64,000 bases of DNA from Paludibacteraceae bacterium (lineage in GTDB: Bacteria > Bacteroidota > Bacteroidia > Bacteroidales > Paludibacteraceae). This document shows positions 51,325 through 60,840 of the stretch, one piece after another (the first letter of the stretch is position 1; the number at the start of each line of letters is the position of its first letter). The notes below the pieces were generated by a model. The model had not been told where the DNA came from. It searched no databases and was given only the letters and a program-made list of their open reading frames with translations. The stretch spans positions 1 to 64,000 of the forward strand of contig JAKSKU010000009.1 in assembly GCA_024401565.1 (NCBI GenBank). The letters are read 5' to 3'. The position numbers and the translations under genes are program-made.

Positions 51325-52184
51325 TTTTTCTCGTTAATTATCAAAGTGCCACTGCTGATGGCTTCATTGTAAGCGTCGTCTGCTAGTTTGCGAAGGAAGT
51401 TCACCTTCTTCTGCTCTGTCATCATGTTTTCAATTCTCTCCTTCACATAGACGAACGGCTGAAGGTCACCAACATTGATGTGGTCTTGAACCACAAGGAT
51501 GTAGATGTTGTCTTCGTCGGTGCTTTCAAAGTGGTTCTTTCGTTCAAACGAGTGTGTACGTGAAATGTCTGACATTCCAAGACGCTGTACTGCTGCAATA
51601 GGAGTCCACTCATTATCAAAGTACTTGATTCTCAATCCATATTTAGACGCTATTGGCTCGATGGCACTGATTGATATGTCAGAGAATTTAAGAAGTGGGT
51701 TTATTTCATTTTTAGCCTGTGATGTTACTGGCATTGTGATGAATATACCATTGAACAGTGTCTCGTGAGCTGTGTAAAGGTCTGTGTTTGATTTGTAGAA
51801 ATCAACAAGTTCAGACTCTTTGATAGGGTTGCTCAACTTTTCCTGAATCAATTGCTTCTGATACTCATAGATCATAAGCGACTTGCGGTATTTTTCCACA
51901 AGCAGATCCACATCTTTGGTGTCGGTGAGGTTTTCTTCCGCTTTAAGGTAAAGCAATTCGTCTACCGCCCAGTTCCTGATATAGCTTTCTGTGCTTTTCA
52001 GACTGTCTTCATAGCTCATGTCAGGAGTCAGGATACTTTTGATCTCGTCTTCGTATAGTGGTTTGCCATTCAACTCGGCGATTGGCAACACTCCTTTACT
52101 GAAGTATTTACATGACGAAAAGCAGCACAAAGAAATAAGTGCTGCTATTCCTGAATATTTTATTATTCTTTTAGAATCTGCCAT
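51321..52184 (-). CDS. SurA-N-type chaperone lipoprotein, lacks parvulin motifs
   Basis: A 287-residue lipoprotein with lipobox FSSC at about residues 22-25 (after MADSKRIIKYSGIAALISL). An N-terminal helical chaperone-like region (SYEDSLKSTESYIRNWAVDELLYLKAEE) follows, then a PPIase-like C-terminal half without a clear parvulin signature (FNGIFITMPVT, KYGLRIKYFDNEW). It is the middle gene of the three-foldase operon, 1 nt after the upstream gene and overlapping the downstream one by 4 nt. Probably a periplasmic chaperone tied to the outer membrane; activity inferred from context. Confidence 0.8.
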   Translation of the reverse strand: MADSKRIIKYSGIAALISLCCFSSCKYFSKGVLPIAELNGKPLYEDEIKSILTPDMSYEDSLKSTESYIRNWAVDELLYLKAEENLTDTKDVDLLVEKYRKSLMIYEYQKQLIQEKLSNPIKESELVDFYKSNTDLYTAHETLFNGIFITMPVTSQAKNEINPLLKFSDISISAIEPIASKYGLRIKYFDNEWTPIAAVQRLGMSDISRTHSFERKNHFESTDEDNIYILVVQDHINVGDLQPFVYVKERIENMMTEQKKVNFLRKLADDAYNEAISSGTLIINEKK

Positions 52185-52185
52185 A

Positions 52186-54192
52186 TCAATGATTGTTCAC
52201 TGTTTTGTAGACGTCTTCTTTGATTATAACCTTTCTTTTGGCTCTCAGTTTTTCTATCCAAACGTCTTCCTTGTATTTCTGGTAGTCGGCAACCACTTTG
52301 CCTCTGATATTTTCATGTCGCATAGGGATGTCTGTTTCTTCTCCTACCAAAAGAACGTATGGATGAGACTTTAACTCCACAACAGAGTCGGCTGGAATTG
52401 TCTTGAAATAGTACTTGTCCAATATCTTGTTTTCTCCGGCCTTCCAAGCACTCTCTTGTCCTGAGACGATTGCTTTCTTTGACAGAATCTCTTTCTTAAG
52501 TCTGTTTTGAAGCTTGTATGGCTTGATGTTGTTCTTCTTGATCCACTTGTCTACCTTTATAAGTGTGTCTTTGTCTTTGAAAGATAGAATTGAACCTACC
52601 CATTTCTTCTCGTTCATCTTGTACTGATCCTTTCTCGACTGGAAGAATGCCTCAAGACTGTCAGCTGAGTTTGCCTTAGGATCCCAAAGATTCTTTTCGC
52701 TGATGGCGTATACAAGCAATCCATCGCTGTACTCCTTGATCGCATATCCGAATTCTGGGTGCTCTTTGCCGATCTTCGCAATCTCACTGCTGTATATCTC
52801 ATCATCGATTACAGAATACAAGTTAATCAAAAAGTTGTCTTTGTACGACAATGATGGATCGATGGCGATTGATGTCTTAAAGAAGTTCTGCTCTACCTTT
52901 TGTAGGTATGAAATCTGGAAGTTTCTGTAAGTTGGCAGATACATTTCCATTGTGACAGCGTCTCCATTAAGATAATAAAGCGGTTCATCTATCTTTTTGA
53001 TTGAATCGTATAGAAGATTTGGATCTACTTTGCTGAATTGAGACAACTGGTTCACAACATTTTCGTTCAATGAGAAACCATGTCTTGCACGTGTGTCTGT
53101 TGCAACTCTTCTTTTAAGAGCTTCGTATCTGTCACCGTTCATCACTTTCTGTTTCAAAATATTGTAGTGTGTGGAGTCGAGAGGCACACCAGTCTCAATA
53201 TCTGTGACTGTGAAGATATGGTAGCCCATCATGGAGTTGAACTTCTGCACGTCTCCAACTGGAATAGACAAGATCTTTTTTGCGATTTCTGTTGGGTAAA
53301 GACCGTTGTCGCTGATCCAGCCCATGTCACCTTTAGTTTTCTTTACATCTGATCTTTCAGAGTACTTCACAGCAACTTTACTGAATTTTTTAGCCTTTTT
53401 TGCTAGTGCCAAGACAGAGTCGACGTGAGCAACAGACGCGTTTTGAGACATGTAAATCTCTTGTGCCTTTGCTTTTGTGACGTTTGGTCTGCGGTCGTGT
53501 ACGTATACGATATGGTAGCCAAACTGAGTCTCGAAAGGTTTGCTGTATTCTCCTACAGGAGTGTTGTATGCCTCTGTCTCGAAATCATATACCATCTGAA
53601 ATGCAGAGAATTCGCCAAGATAACCACCTCTGGACGCGCTTCCGCATTCAGAATATTTTTTTGCCAAATCGAAGAATTTTTCTCCTTTCTGCAATTTGCC
53701 GTAAATCTCAAGAATCTTTTTCCTTGATGCATCTGTTGAGCCTTTGATCAAAATGTGGCTGGCCGACACGATCTCCTGCTCTCTTCTGTAGGCCTCCTTG
53801 ATGTATTCGTCTTCCAACTCTGCATTGACAAGGTATGGGAACGCCAACTGTTTGGTGTATGTGTCCATTTCCTTACGGAAGAATCCTAGCTTCAAATCTG
53901 GAGCTTTCTTTTTTGCCTCATGAGCCTTCATCTTATAGTTGATAAACAACTCTTTGTAAGCATCGACACTCATAGGACCATCAAGTGAAATGCTGTTGTT
54001 CTTATTGTACATGTATTCGAACTCTCCACGCGTAATTGTGTCGTATCCAAGTTCATCAGTACCGACAATCATTAGGACTGGATCGTCAGCGTGAGTGTAG
54101 AAATCAGGCATGTCAATAAAGTCTGTGGCTGCCCAACCATTTGCTGAAACAGCAACACTCGCAGTAAGTATAATTTGTTTTGCTAATTTCAT
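52186..54192 (-). CDS. PpiD/SurA-like peptidyl-prolyl isomerase
   Basis: A 668-residue exported foldase (signal about residues 1-22, MKLAKQIILTASVAVSANGWA). Two parvulin domains at about 140-235 (SHILIKG, SRGGYLGEFSAFQMV, QFGYHIVYVHDRRP) and about 245-330 (KGDMGWISDNGLYPTEIAKKI, VGDVQKF), followed by a long helical C-terminal part. First gene of the operon for envelope protein folding and LPS/OstA-like transport. A -7 box (TACATTTG, minus strand 54222-54229) lies 30 nt before the ATG. Confidence 0.9.
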   Translation of the reverse strand: MKLAKQIILTASVAVSANGWAATDFIDMPDFYTHADDPVLMIVGTDELGYDTITRGEFEYMYNKNNSISLDGPMSVDAYKELFINYKMKAHEAKKKAPDLKLGFFRKEMDTYTKQLAFPYLVNAELEDEYIKEAYRREQEIVSASHILIKGSTDASRKKILEIYGKLQKGEKFFDLAKKYSECGSASRGGYLGEFSAFQMVYDFETEAYNTPVGEYSKPFETQFGYHIVYVHDRRPNVTKAKAQEIYMSQNASVAHVDSVLALAKKAKKFSKVAVKYSERSDVKKTKGDMGWISDNGLYPTEIAKKILSIPVGDVQKFNSMMGYHIFTVTDIETGVPLDSTHYNILKQKVMNGDRYEALKRRVATDTRARHGFSLNENVVNQLSQFSKVDPNLLYDSIKKIDEPLYYLNGDAVTMEMYLPTYRNFQISYLQKVEQNFFKTSIAIDPSLSYKDNFLINLYSVIDDEIYSSEIAKIGKEHPEFGYAIKEYSDGLLVYAISEKNLWDPKANSADSLEAFFQSRKDQYKMNEKKWVGSILSFKDKDTLIKVDKWIKKNNIKPYKLQNRLKKEILSKKAIVSGQESAWKAGENKILDKYYFKTIPADSVVELKSHPYVLLVGEETDIPMRHENIRGKVVADYQKYKEDVWIEKLRAKRKVIIKEDVYKTVNNH

Positions 54193-54221
54193 TGTAAAAA
54201 ATCAATTGTGATATTCTCTTG

Positions 54222-54229
54222 CAAATGTA
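54222..54229 (-). promoter_or_regulatory. -7 box of the foldase operon
   Basis: Minus-strand TACATTTG, 30 nt before the ATG at 54192. No clear -33 at the usual distance. Confidence 0.45.
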
Positions 54230-54356
54230 TCATTTTTTTCTTGTTATTCATAATTAAAATTTGTTTTGGGCCTGCTTGATGCATTCTTTTTTGATAATCA
54301 TATAATTTTGTTTTCTTATTTTCTGCTTTTCAACACTATTTGTCGACTTTTTTTCT

Positions 54357-54364
54357 TACATTTG
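54357..54364 (+). promoter_or_regulatory. -7 box of the DEAD-box helicase gene
   Basis: TACATTTG gives a leader of about 95 nt before the ATG at 54464. Cold-shock helicase genes often have long leaders; a second candidate, TAATTTTG at 54303-54310, would give a longer one. Confidence 0.4.
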
Positions 54365-54463
54365 CCACCGATAAAATATTTGCTAAATGGTTTATGGCGA
54401 GGTATGTGTCACTGTTGTAAAAGGGGGTGAGGATGTTTCGGCCATGAATATAATTAAAATTTG

Positions 54464-56317
54464 ATGGCAACATTCGAAGAATTGGGTTTCAAAAATGAAA
54501 TCCTGAAGGCTGTTTCCGACATGGGTTTTGTCGAAGCAATGCCGATACAAGAGAAGGTTACTCCTTTCTTGCTTAGTGATGACGACAGAGATTTGGTAGC
54601 CTTGGCCCAAACAGGAACTGGAAAGACTGCAGGTTTTGGACTTCCTGTACTTCAACTGACAGATGATTCCCGCAACCAAATTCAAACATTGATTCTTGCT
54701 CCCACACGTGAACTATGTGTGCAGATCAGCAATGATTTGAAAAATTTTGCAAAGTATACCAAGGTTAAAGTCGTACCTGTCTATGGAGGTGAGAGCATCA
54801 TCCGCCAGTTTAAGGACCTTGACGTTCAGCCTCAGATCCTTGTGGCGACTCCAGGTCGTCTTATTGATCTTATCGACAGAAAGAAGGTGCATCTTGAAAA
54901 CGTGAAGTTCCTTGTCCTTGACGAGGCTGATGAGATGCTCAACATGGGATTCAAGGATGATATCGAAAGAATATTCAGTGAGATACCTGAGGATCACCGC
55001 ACGCTTCTTTTCTCAGCCACAATGCCTAAAGAGATTGCCAATATCGCAAAGAACTATATGAAGAATCATGTAGAGATAGCTATTGGCAAAAAGAATTCAG
55101 GATCTGAAAACGTAAGCCACATCTACTATATGGTTGCGGCTAAAAACCGTTATGCTTGTCTGAAACGTGTGGTCGACCTAAATCCGGATATCTATGGTAT
55201 CGTGTTCTGCCGCACTCGTCAGGAGACTAAGGATATCGCTGAGGCTTTGATGAAGGATGGCTACAATGCTGACGCTCTTCACGGAGATCTGTCGCAGGCT
55301 CAGCGCGACGCAGTAATGCAGAAGTTCAGAATCAAGAATCTTCAGCTGTTGGTGGCTACTGATGTTGCTGCTCGTGGTTTGGACGTTAATAATCTTACTC
55401 ACGTTATCAACTATTGTTTGCCGGATGATGTCGAGAGCTATACTCACCGTAGCGGCCGTACAGGTAGAGCTGGCCGTACAGGTGTCTCTATCAGTATCCT
55501 TCATTTGCGTGAGAAAAGCAAGATCCGTGAGATAGAAAAAATTATCGGAAAGGAGTTCGAGAAGAAGGATGTCCCTTCTGGTATCGAGGTTTGCTCGGCA
55601 CAATTGAAATCGATCCTTAATAAGCTGAAGACTGTGGAAATCAACGAAGATCAGGTGTCGCAGTATTTGGATATGGCCTACACTGAGCTTGATGGAATGA
55701 GCCGTGAGGATATCATCAAGCATTTCGTTTCTTTGCAGTTCAATCAGTTTATCGAGTATTATAAAGACGCTGAGGACATCAATATTTCTGAGCGTCCGGA
55801 GCGTGGCGAGCGTGGAGGCCGTGATAGAAAGGGCAGACGTGGTGATGATGGATTCGAAGGCAAGGAGAAGAAGGGATTACGTGGAGGTTACACACGTCCT
55901 GATCATACTCGTTTGAAGATCAACAAGGGCGAGAATGCCGGATTCACACCGAAGAAGGTGCTTGGCCTTATCAACGACACCGTCAACGATAAGAAAATCA
56001 GCATACGCGATATAGAGATCACTCCAAGATATACGTTCTTTGATGTTCCGAATTCACATGTGCAGAAGATGTTCAAAGCCTTCAATGAGGTTCATAAGGG
56101 CAAGGACATAGTGCTTGCGGAGGTGCAGGGAGAACAGAGAGGAAGAAGCCGTAACAGCGAGAGACGCGAGAAGGATTTCGGTAAAGAGTTTGGTGGAAAA
56201 CGTAGACGTGGCGGTGACGACGATTGGGCAACCCAAAAGCCAAGACATGGCAAGGGAGCTCCTACTGACAACAGAAAACATAAGAAGGAAGGCCAGCGTC
56301 GAAATAAGTATAATTAA
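54464..56317 (+). CDS. DEAD-box RNA helicase (DeaD/CsdA-like)
   Basis: A 617-residue RNA helicase. Q-motif region (FEELGFKNEIL ... EAMPIQEK), Walker A AQTGTGKT near residue 48, DEAD in VLDEADEMLNMG, SAT in LLFSATMPKE, and HRSGRTGRAGRTG near 330. A basic, Arg/Gly-rich linker at about 445-475 is followed by a DbpA-type RNA-binding domain (about 490-560: PKKVLGLINDTVNDKK, ITPRYTFFDVP) and a basic tail. DeaD-type proteins unwind RNA in ribosome assembly and decay, often at low temperature. I chose the ATG at 54464; a TTG lies directly before it. Confidence 0.93.
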   Translation: MATFEELGFKNEILKAVSDMGFVEAMPIQEKVTPFLLSDDDRDLVALAQTGTGKTAGFGLPVLQLTDDSRNQIQTLILAPTRELCVQISNDLKNFAKYTKVKVVPVYGGESIIRQFKDLDVQPQILVATPGRLIDLIDRKKVHLENVKFLVLDEADEMLNMGFKDDIERIFSEIPEDHRTLLFSATMPKEIANIAKNYMKNHVEIAIGKKNSGSENVSHIYYMVAAKNRYACLKRVVDLNPDIYGIVFCRTRQETKDIAEALMKDGYNADALHGDLSQAQRDAVMQKFRIKNLQLLVATDVAARGLDVNNLTHVINYCLPDDVESYTHRSGRTGRAGRTGVSISILHLREKSKIREIEKIIGKEFEKKDVPSGIEVCSAQLKSILNKLKTVEINEDQVSQYLDMAYTELDGMSREDIIKHFVSLQFNQFIEYYKDAEDINISERPERGERGGRDRKGRRGDDGFEGKEKKGLRGGYTRPDHTRLKINKGENAGFTPKKVLGLINDTVNDKKISIRDIEITPRYTFFDVPNSHVQKMFKAFNEVHKGKDIVLAEVQGEQRGRSRNSERREKDFGKEFGGKRRRGGDDDWATQKPRHGKGAPTDNRKHKKEGQRRNKYN

Positions 56318-56326
56318 TTGGAATAT

Positions 56327-56350
56327 GTAGAGACGGGGCTAGCCCCCGTC
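56327..56350. terminator. Terminator-like hairpin of the GTAGAGACG family
   Basis: GTAGAGACGGGGCTAGCCCCCGTCTTTC: stem GACGGGG/CCCCGTC just after the helicase stop, with related arms at 14227-14254. Confidence 0.6.
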
Positions 56351-56395
56351 TTTCAATAAATATTATAAGTCATTCATAATCATTATATTTAGCAT

Positions 56396-56992
56396 TTGGA
56401 AGACAAGTATCTTACAATCAGTGCACCGTCGGAAGGACTATATAAGGAGAAGGGCAGTAAGTTTATTGCTTTCGCAATCCCAGTGTCAAATGTGGAGCAG
56501 ATAAAGGAGATACTTGAAACCAAAAGAAAGGAACACCATGATGCTCGTCATGTCTGTTATGCCTATATATTGGGAGTAGACAAGGCTGATTATCGAGCCA
56601 ATGATGATGGAGAACCGTCTGGCACGGCTGGCAGACCTATACTCGGGGCTTTGCTGTCGGCTGGAGTGACAAATGTGATGATAGCTGTCGTGCGCTATTT
56701 CGGCGGCACAAAACTAGGAACAAGCGGTTTGATTAATGCCTATAAGGAGGCTTCGACAGATGCTCTTCAGGCGGCAGAGATTATCGAGAAGACGGTGGAT
56801 GTTGAGATACATGTCACGTTTGATTACCTTGTTATGAATGACGTGATGAAGATAATAAAGGATGTGGCTCCACAGGTGTTGTCGCAACAGTTTGACAATG
56901 ATTGCAAAATGGTGCTTTCGATACGTCAAGGCGATGCCCCCAACTTGATAGAGAGATTGGAAAAAGTGGAGTCGTTGAGGATTGATGACTAA
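56396..56992 (+). CDS. YigZ/IMPACT family protein
   Basis: A 198-residue protein of the UPF0029/IMPACT (YigZ) family. Family marks: GSKFIAFA, HHDARHVCYAY, NDDGEPSGTAGRPI and RYFGGTKLGTSGLI. A second small domain (about 135-198) has an EF-G domain-like fold in homologues. Roles proposed include ribosome or translation control; function not settled. The start codon is TTG at 56396; the codon before is a stop one codon upstream, and homologues start here. Confidence 0.85.
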   Translation: MEDKYLTISAPSEGLYKEKGSKFIAFAIPVSNVEQIKEILETKRKEHHDARHVCYAYILGVDKADYRANDDGEPSGTAGRPILGALLSAGVTNVMIAVVRYFGGTKLGTSGLINAYKEASTDALQAAEIIEKTVDVEIHVTFDYLVMNDVMKIIKDVAPQVLSQQFDNDCKMVLSIRQGDAPNLIERLEKVESLRIDD

Positions 56993-57004
56993 AAACATAT
57001 ATAT

Positions 57005-57568
57005 ATGAAAAAATACATCTTTCTGATATTGTTTTCTTTGGCGTCAACGATTGCGATGCCTGCGGAATCTGATGGCAAAAAAAACAGGACTGCTGAGATT
57101 ATCGCCAATATTTTGGCAAATACAGGTGGAGGCTATTCTTACGATACTGACGGTTATGGAAAGTCACAGGGCTTTTGGGTGAGCACAGGATACTCATTTG
57201 TGCTTGACGACAAATTGTCAGTCTCACCACGATTGATCTACAACTGGGATAATTTCAGTTGCGATGGAGGTTATACAGCAGAGTATAAGTCTTTGCGTAT
57301 TCCTGTGAGAGTAGACTACAGCCTTCTTAACAGTAGTGCGTTGAATGTGGGAGCTTACGGCGGTATGGATGCGGAACGAATTTTCAGAGTCTCTGGAAAC
57401 ACGTATGATTCTGATGTCAGACCGATGCAATGCTCCGTTTTCGCTGGTGCCGCATTACGTTTGGGAGGTCGAGTTTCCGTTAATGTGGGATACCGTGTAG
57501 GATTGCTTTCTTTCTATAAAGATGGAACAGGAAGAAACAAGGGATTCGAGTTTTCTTTTAATTTCTGA
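57005..57568 (+). CDS. Outer-membrane beta-barrel protein
   Basis: A 187-residue exported protein: signal peptide (MKKYIFLILFSLASTIAMPA), then alternating beta strands (SFVLDDKLSVSPRLIYNW, SLRIPVRVDYSLLN) ending in the aromatic FEFSFNF, typical of an outer-membrane barrel C terminus. No specific function. It starts 12 nt after the YigZ stop and may share its transcript. Confidence 0.75.
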   Translation: MKKYIFLILFSLASTIAMPAESDGKKNRTAEIIANILANTGGGYSYDTDGYGKSQGFWVSTGYSFVLDDKLSVSPRLIYNWDNFSCDGGYTAEYKSLRIPVRVDYSLLNSSALNVGAYGGMDAERIFRVSGNTYDSDVRPMQCSVFAGAALRLGGRVSVNVGYRVGLLSFYKDGTGRNKGFEFSFNF

Positions 57569-57693
57569 TGATAAAAAATCGTTTTTTTGAATAAAAAAAC
57601 TAATTTTGAAGGAATTTTAGTGGACTTAAAAGATTTAAAGTCTCATATTGATAATCGGGGATTAAAATGTCCCCTCATTAAATTGTGGGTTAA

Positions 57694-58305
57694 ATGAGTT
57701 TTAGTTTAGACGCAAATAAGATTTTTGATCAGGTCGTTGCCGACTACCATAAGAGCGACGATGTAGACGCACAGATGAACAACCCGTATCAGGCAGGTAC
57801 GATTGAAGCTGTGCTTTATTTGAAGAATTGGATTGATTCTGTGCAGTGGCATTTGGAGGATATTATCCGCGACCCGCAGATTGATCCGGTCGAGGCGTTG
57901 AAGATCAAGCGTCGTATTGATAAGTCTAACCAGGATCGTACTGATCTAGTAGAGAGAATTGACAGCTATTTCTTGGAGAAATATTCGTCAGTTAAGGTTA
58001 AGCCGACAGCTGTGATTAACACAGAGTCTCCTGCTTGGGCTATCGACCGCCTTTCCATTTTGGCGTTGAAGATTTACCATATGCAGGCAGAGGTTGATCG
58101 TAAGGATGTTGACGCTGCCCACATCGACGCATGTCAGAAAAAACTAAATGTTCTTTTGGAGCAGAGAGTGGATTTGTCGTCGGCTATTGATCAGCTGATC
58201 GCAGATATTGAGAATGGTGACCGTTATATGAAAGTGTACAAGCAGATGAAGATGTATAACGATCCGAACCTCAACCCAGTGCTTTACGCATCAGGAAATA
58301 AATAA
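57694..58305 (+). CDS. DUF4254 protein
   Basis: A 203-residue cytoplasmic helical protein of the DUF4254 family, which in Bacteroidetes lies directly before a glycosyltransferase family 9 gene. Family marks: LYLKNWIDSVQWHLEDIIRDP and IDKSNQDRTDLVERID. It lies 3 nt upstream of the glycosyltransferase gene. A role in LPS core or cell-surface sugar addition is inferred from the neighbour. Confidence 0.85.
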   Translation: MSFSLDANKIFDQVVADYHKSDDVDAQMNNPYQAGTIEAVLYLKNWIDSVQWHLEDIIRDPQIDPVEALKIKRRIDKSNQDRTDLVERIDSYFLEKYSSVKVKPTAVINTESPAWAIDRLSILALKIYHMQAEVDRKDVDAAHIDACQKKLNVLLEQRVDLSSAIDQLIADIENGDRYMKVYKQMKMYNDPNLNPVLYASGNK

Positions 58306-58308
58306 AAT

Positions 58309-59331
58309 ATGTCCAAGAAAGTATTGTTGATGAGACTATCGGCGATGGGTGACGTTGCAATGACGGTACCTGTCGTTGCTTCGTTTGCAAAAGCGAACCC
58401 GGATGTCAGAATCACGATGCTTTCCGCACCACGTTTGCAACCGTTATTCGCAAACATTCCGAATCTGAATTTTGTCGGTGTCGACAAAGGAGGACGCCAC
58501 AAAGGAATCAAAGGTCTGTTAAGACTCAGCAAAGAGATCACTTCTGATGGCAAGTTCGACCAGATGATAGATCTTCATGATGTGTTACGCAGCAAGATGC
58601 TACGTGCGCTGATGAGTCTGAAAGGGACAAAGGTCACTGTGGTTGACAAGGGTAGGGCAGAGAAGAAGGCGTTGGTAAGCGGTAAGAACAAAGCACCGTT
58701 AAAACCAATGATTCAGAGATACCATGAGGCTTTTGAGAAGGCCGGGTATAAGTTCGACCTCAACTATGGCGGTTTTGATTCCATTTCAAATTGTGATTTC
58801 GAAACAGAACTGAATCTTTCATCACACATCCGCAATATCGGTATCGCACCGTTTGCCCAGCATGAGGGCAAGATTTATCCGCTTGACAGAATGGAGAATG
58901 TTGTAAAGACTTTGTCTGAACACAACATCGGAATCTATCTTTTCGGTGGCGGGGCAAAAGAGGAGACTGTGTTCAACTCCTGGGCAGACAAATATAAGAA
59001 TGTCGTTTCTCTTGCTGGAAAATATAAGTTGCAGGAAGAGATGGCCGTGATGAAAAAAATGAGTCTTATGGTCACGATGGATTCTGCCAATATGCATCTT
59101 GCGTCGTTGTGCGGAGTCAGAGTCGTCTCTATATGGGGTGCCACTCATCCGTACATGGGCTTTTATGGTTATGGACAGGATGCGGACGACGCAGTTGTCG
59201 CCAACCTTGATTGCCAACCATGTTCGGCATACGGCAACAAACCATGCCGATTCGGAGATTACAGGTGTATGGCACAGATCACTCCGGAGACGGTTTGCAA
59301 GAAAATACTTGCCATTCTTAAAATAGATTAA
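58309..59331 (+). CDS. Glycosyltransferase family 9 (heptosyltransferase-like)
   Basis: A 340-residue cytoplasmic GT-B enzyme of the ADP-heptose:LPS heptosyltransferase type (RfaF/WaaF-like). N-terminal strand VLLMRLSAMGDVAMTVPVV, C-terminal donor-binding region with TMDSANMHLASLCGVRVVSIWGATHP. It probably adds a sugar to the lipopolysaccharide core. The true donor is unknown. Paired with DUF4254. Confidence 0.88.
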   Translation: MSKKVLLMRLSAMGDVAMTVPVVASFAKANPDVRITMLSAPRLQPLFANIPNLNFVGVDKGGRHKGIKGLLRLSKEITSDGKFDQMIDLHDVLRSKMLRALMSLKGTKVTVVDKGRAEKKALVSGKNKAPLKPMIQRYHEAFEKAGYKFDLNYGGFDSISNCDFETELNLSSHIRNIGIAPFAQHEGKIYPLDRMENVVKTLSEHNIGIYLFGGGAKEETVFNSWADKYKNVVSLAGKYKLQEEMAVMKKMSLMVTMDSANMHLASLCGVRVVSIWGATHPYMGFYGYGQDADDAVVANLDCQPCSAYGNKPCRFGDYRCMAQITPETVCKKILAILKID

Positions 59332-59372
59332 CAGATAATTATCGTTTGCAAAAACGAAAACTAAGATAAATA

Positions 59373-60464
59373 ATGGAGAAAATCATATTAACAGGAGACA
59401 GACCAACTGGTAAATTGCACCTAGGACATTATGTAGGCTCGTTGAAGAGACGTGTCGAGTTGCAGAATTCAGGATTGTACGACAAAATATTCATCATGAT
59501 TGCCGACGCTCAGGCGTTGACTGATAATGCCGACAATCCGGAGAAGGTGCGTCAGAACATCATTGAGGTGGCTCTTGACTATCTTTCTGTAGGCTTGGAT
59601 CCAACAAAGTCGACTATATTCATTCAGAGCCAGGTGGCTGAACTTACAGAGTTGGCTTTCTATTATATGAATCTTGTGACTGTCTCACGTTTGCAGCGTA
59701 ATCCAACAGTGAAGACAGAGATCAAGTTGAGAAATTTTGAGGCCAACATTCCGGTCGGCTTCTTCTGCTATCCAATATCACAGGCGGCAGACATCACTGC
59801 ATTCAAGGCCACTACAGTGCCAGTAGGAGAGGATCAGGCTCCAATGATCGAGCAGACACGTGAGATTGTAAACAGATTCAACAATATTTATGGTGAGACG
59901 TTGGTTGAACCAAATATTCTGTTGCCAGACAACGCTGCATGTCTTCGTTTGCCAGGAACCGATGGTAAGGCGAAAATGAGTAAATCGCTTGGCAACTGTA
60001 TCTATCTTTCGGATAGCGAGGCAGACGTACAGAAGAAGGTGAAGTCGATGTTTACAGACCCAACACACTTGAAGGTGTCTGATCCAGGAAAACTAGAGGG
60101 CAATGCCGTCTTCACATATCTTGACGCATTCAGCCGTGATGAGCATTTCGCTGAATTCTGGCCTGAGTATGCGAACCTACAGGAATTGAAGGACCACTAT
60201 ACAAGAGGCGGACTTGGCGACATGAAGGTCAAGATGTTCCTTAACTCAATCCTACAGGAAGAGTTGAATCCAATCCGTGCTCGCAGAAAAGAGCTTGAAA
60301 AGGATATCGAAGAGATCTATAGAATTTTGAAGAAAGGATCGGATGAGGCTAGAGAAGCGGCAGCTCAGACATTGGCTGATGTTCGTCGTTCTATGAAAAT
60401 CAACTATTTCGAGGACGAAGCCCTTATTAAGGAGCAAGCGGAAAGATTCGCGAAAGGCGAATGA
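59373..60464 (+). CDS. trpS: Tryptophan--tRNA ligase
   Basis: A 363-residue class I aminoacyl-tRNA synthetase. The HIGH-type motif is [10 protein letters not shown] at residues 11-20, and KMSKS is at about 200-204. Signature [12 protein letters not shown] is present. Length is normal for the bacterial enzyme. It starts 41 nt after the glycosyltransferase stop, so it may have its own promoter. A terminator follows. Confidence 0.95.
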   Translation: MEKIILTGDRPTGKLHLGHYVGSLKRRVELQNSGLYDKIFIMIADAQALTDNADNPEKVRQNIIEVALDYLSVGLDPTKSTIFIQSQVAELTELAFYYMNLVTVSRLQRNPTVKTEIKLRNFEANIPVGFFCYPISQAADITAFKATTVPVGEDQAPMIEQTREIVNRFNNIYGETLVEPNILLPDNAACLRLPGTDGKAKMSKSLGNCIYLSDSEADVQKKVKSMFTDPTHLKVSDPGKLEGNAVFTYLDAFSRDEHFAEFWPEYANLQELKDHYTRGGLGDMKVKMFLNSILQEELNPIRARRKELEKDIEEIYRILKKGSDEAREAAAQTLADVRRSMKINYFEDEALIKEQAERFAKGE

Positions 60465-60476
60465 TAGACATATTGT

Positions 60477-60518
60477 AAGAGTTGGGAAATGCGATGCCGT
60501 TTCCCCAACTCTTTTTTA
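60477..60518 (+). terminator. Terminator after trpS
   Basis: AGAGTTGGG-(loop)-CCCAACTCTTTTTT, with extra GAAA/TTTC pairing inside: a strong hairpin with a T-tract. Confidence 0.85.
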
Positions 60519-60771
60519 TTTTTTTACATTGCCTGTTTCGCTTACGACAGGTTGTGGGGATGTTAGAAACCGGAAGTGTTCCCGGAAAAAACAAAAAGTA
60601 GCGAGACGAAACAACAAACACTTATTGGATAAACAAACACTGAATGCCTATGATTAAACACAACAAAAGTTAACTTATCTGAAAATATGTTAAAAAGCAC
60701 TTTTGCCACATTCTTTGTGAACAATAGAGTGTTTTTTGCTCTATTAATGCTGAATTTATTGGTAAATTGAA

Positions 60772-60779
60772 TATATTTG
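60772..60779 (+). promoter_or_regulatory. -7 box of susC
   Basis: TATATTTG fits TAnnTTTG. A hairpin (60723-60745) ends about 26 nt upstream, near where the -33 would lie. Confidence 0.5.
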
Positions 60780-60840
60780 TCGCATTTTAGAGATAGAAAG
60801 TAAATAAAAACATTAATAAATAATAAACAGAAAGGTAAAG

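Larger units (their letters stand above)
60465..60840. other. Intergenic region between trpS and susC
   Basis: 376 bp with no gene. It holds the trpS terminator, a hairpin AATAGAG-tgttttttg-CTCTATT at 60723-60745, and the susC -7 box at 60772-60779, which gives a leader of about 55 nt. Confidence 0.6.
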
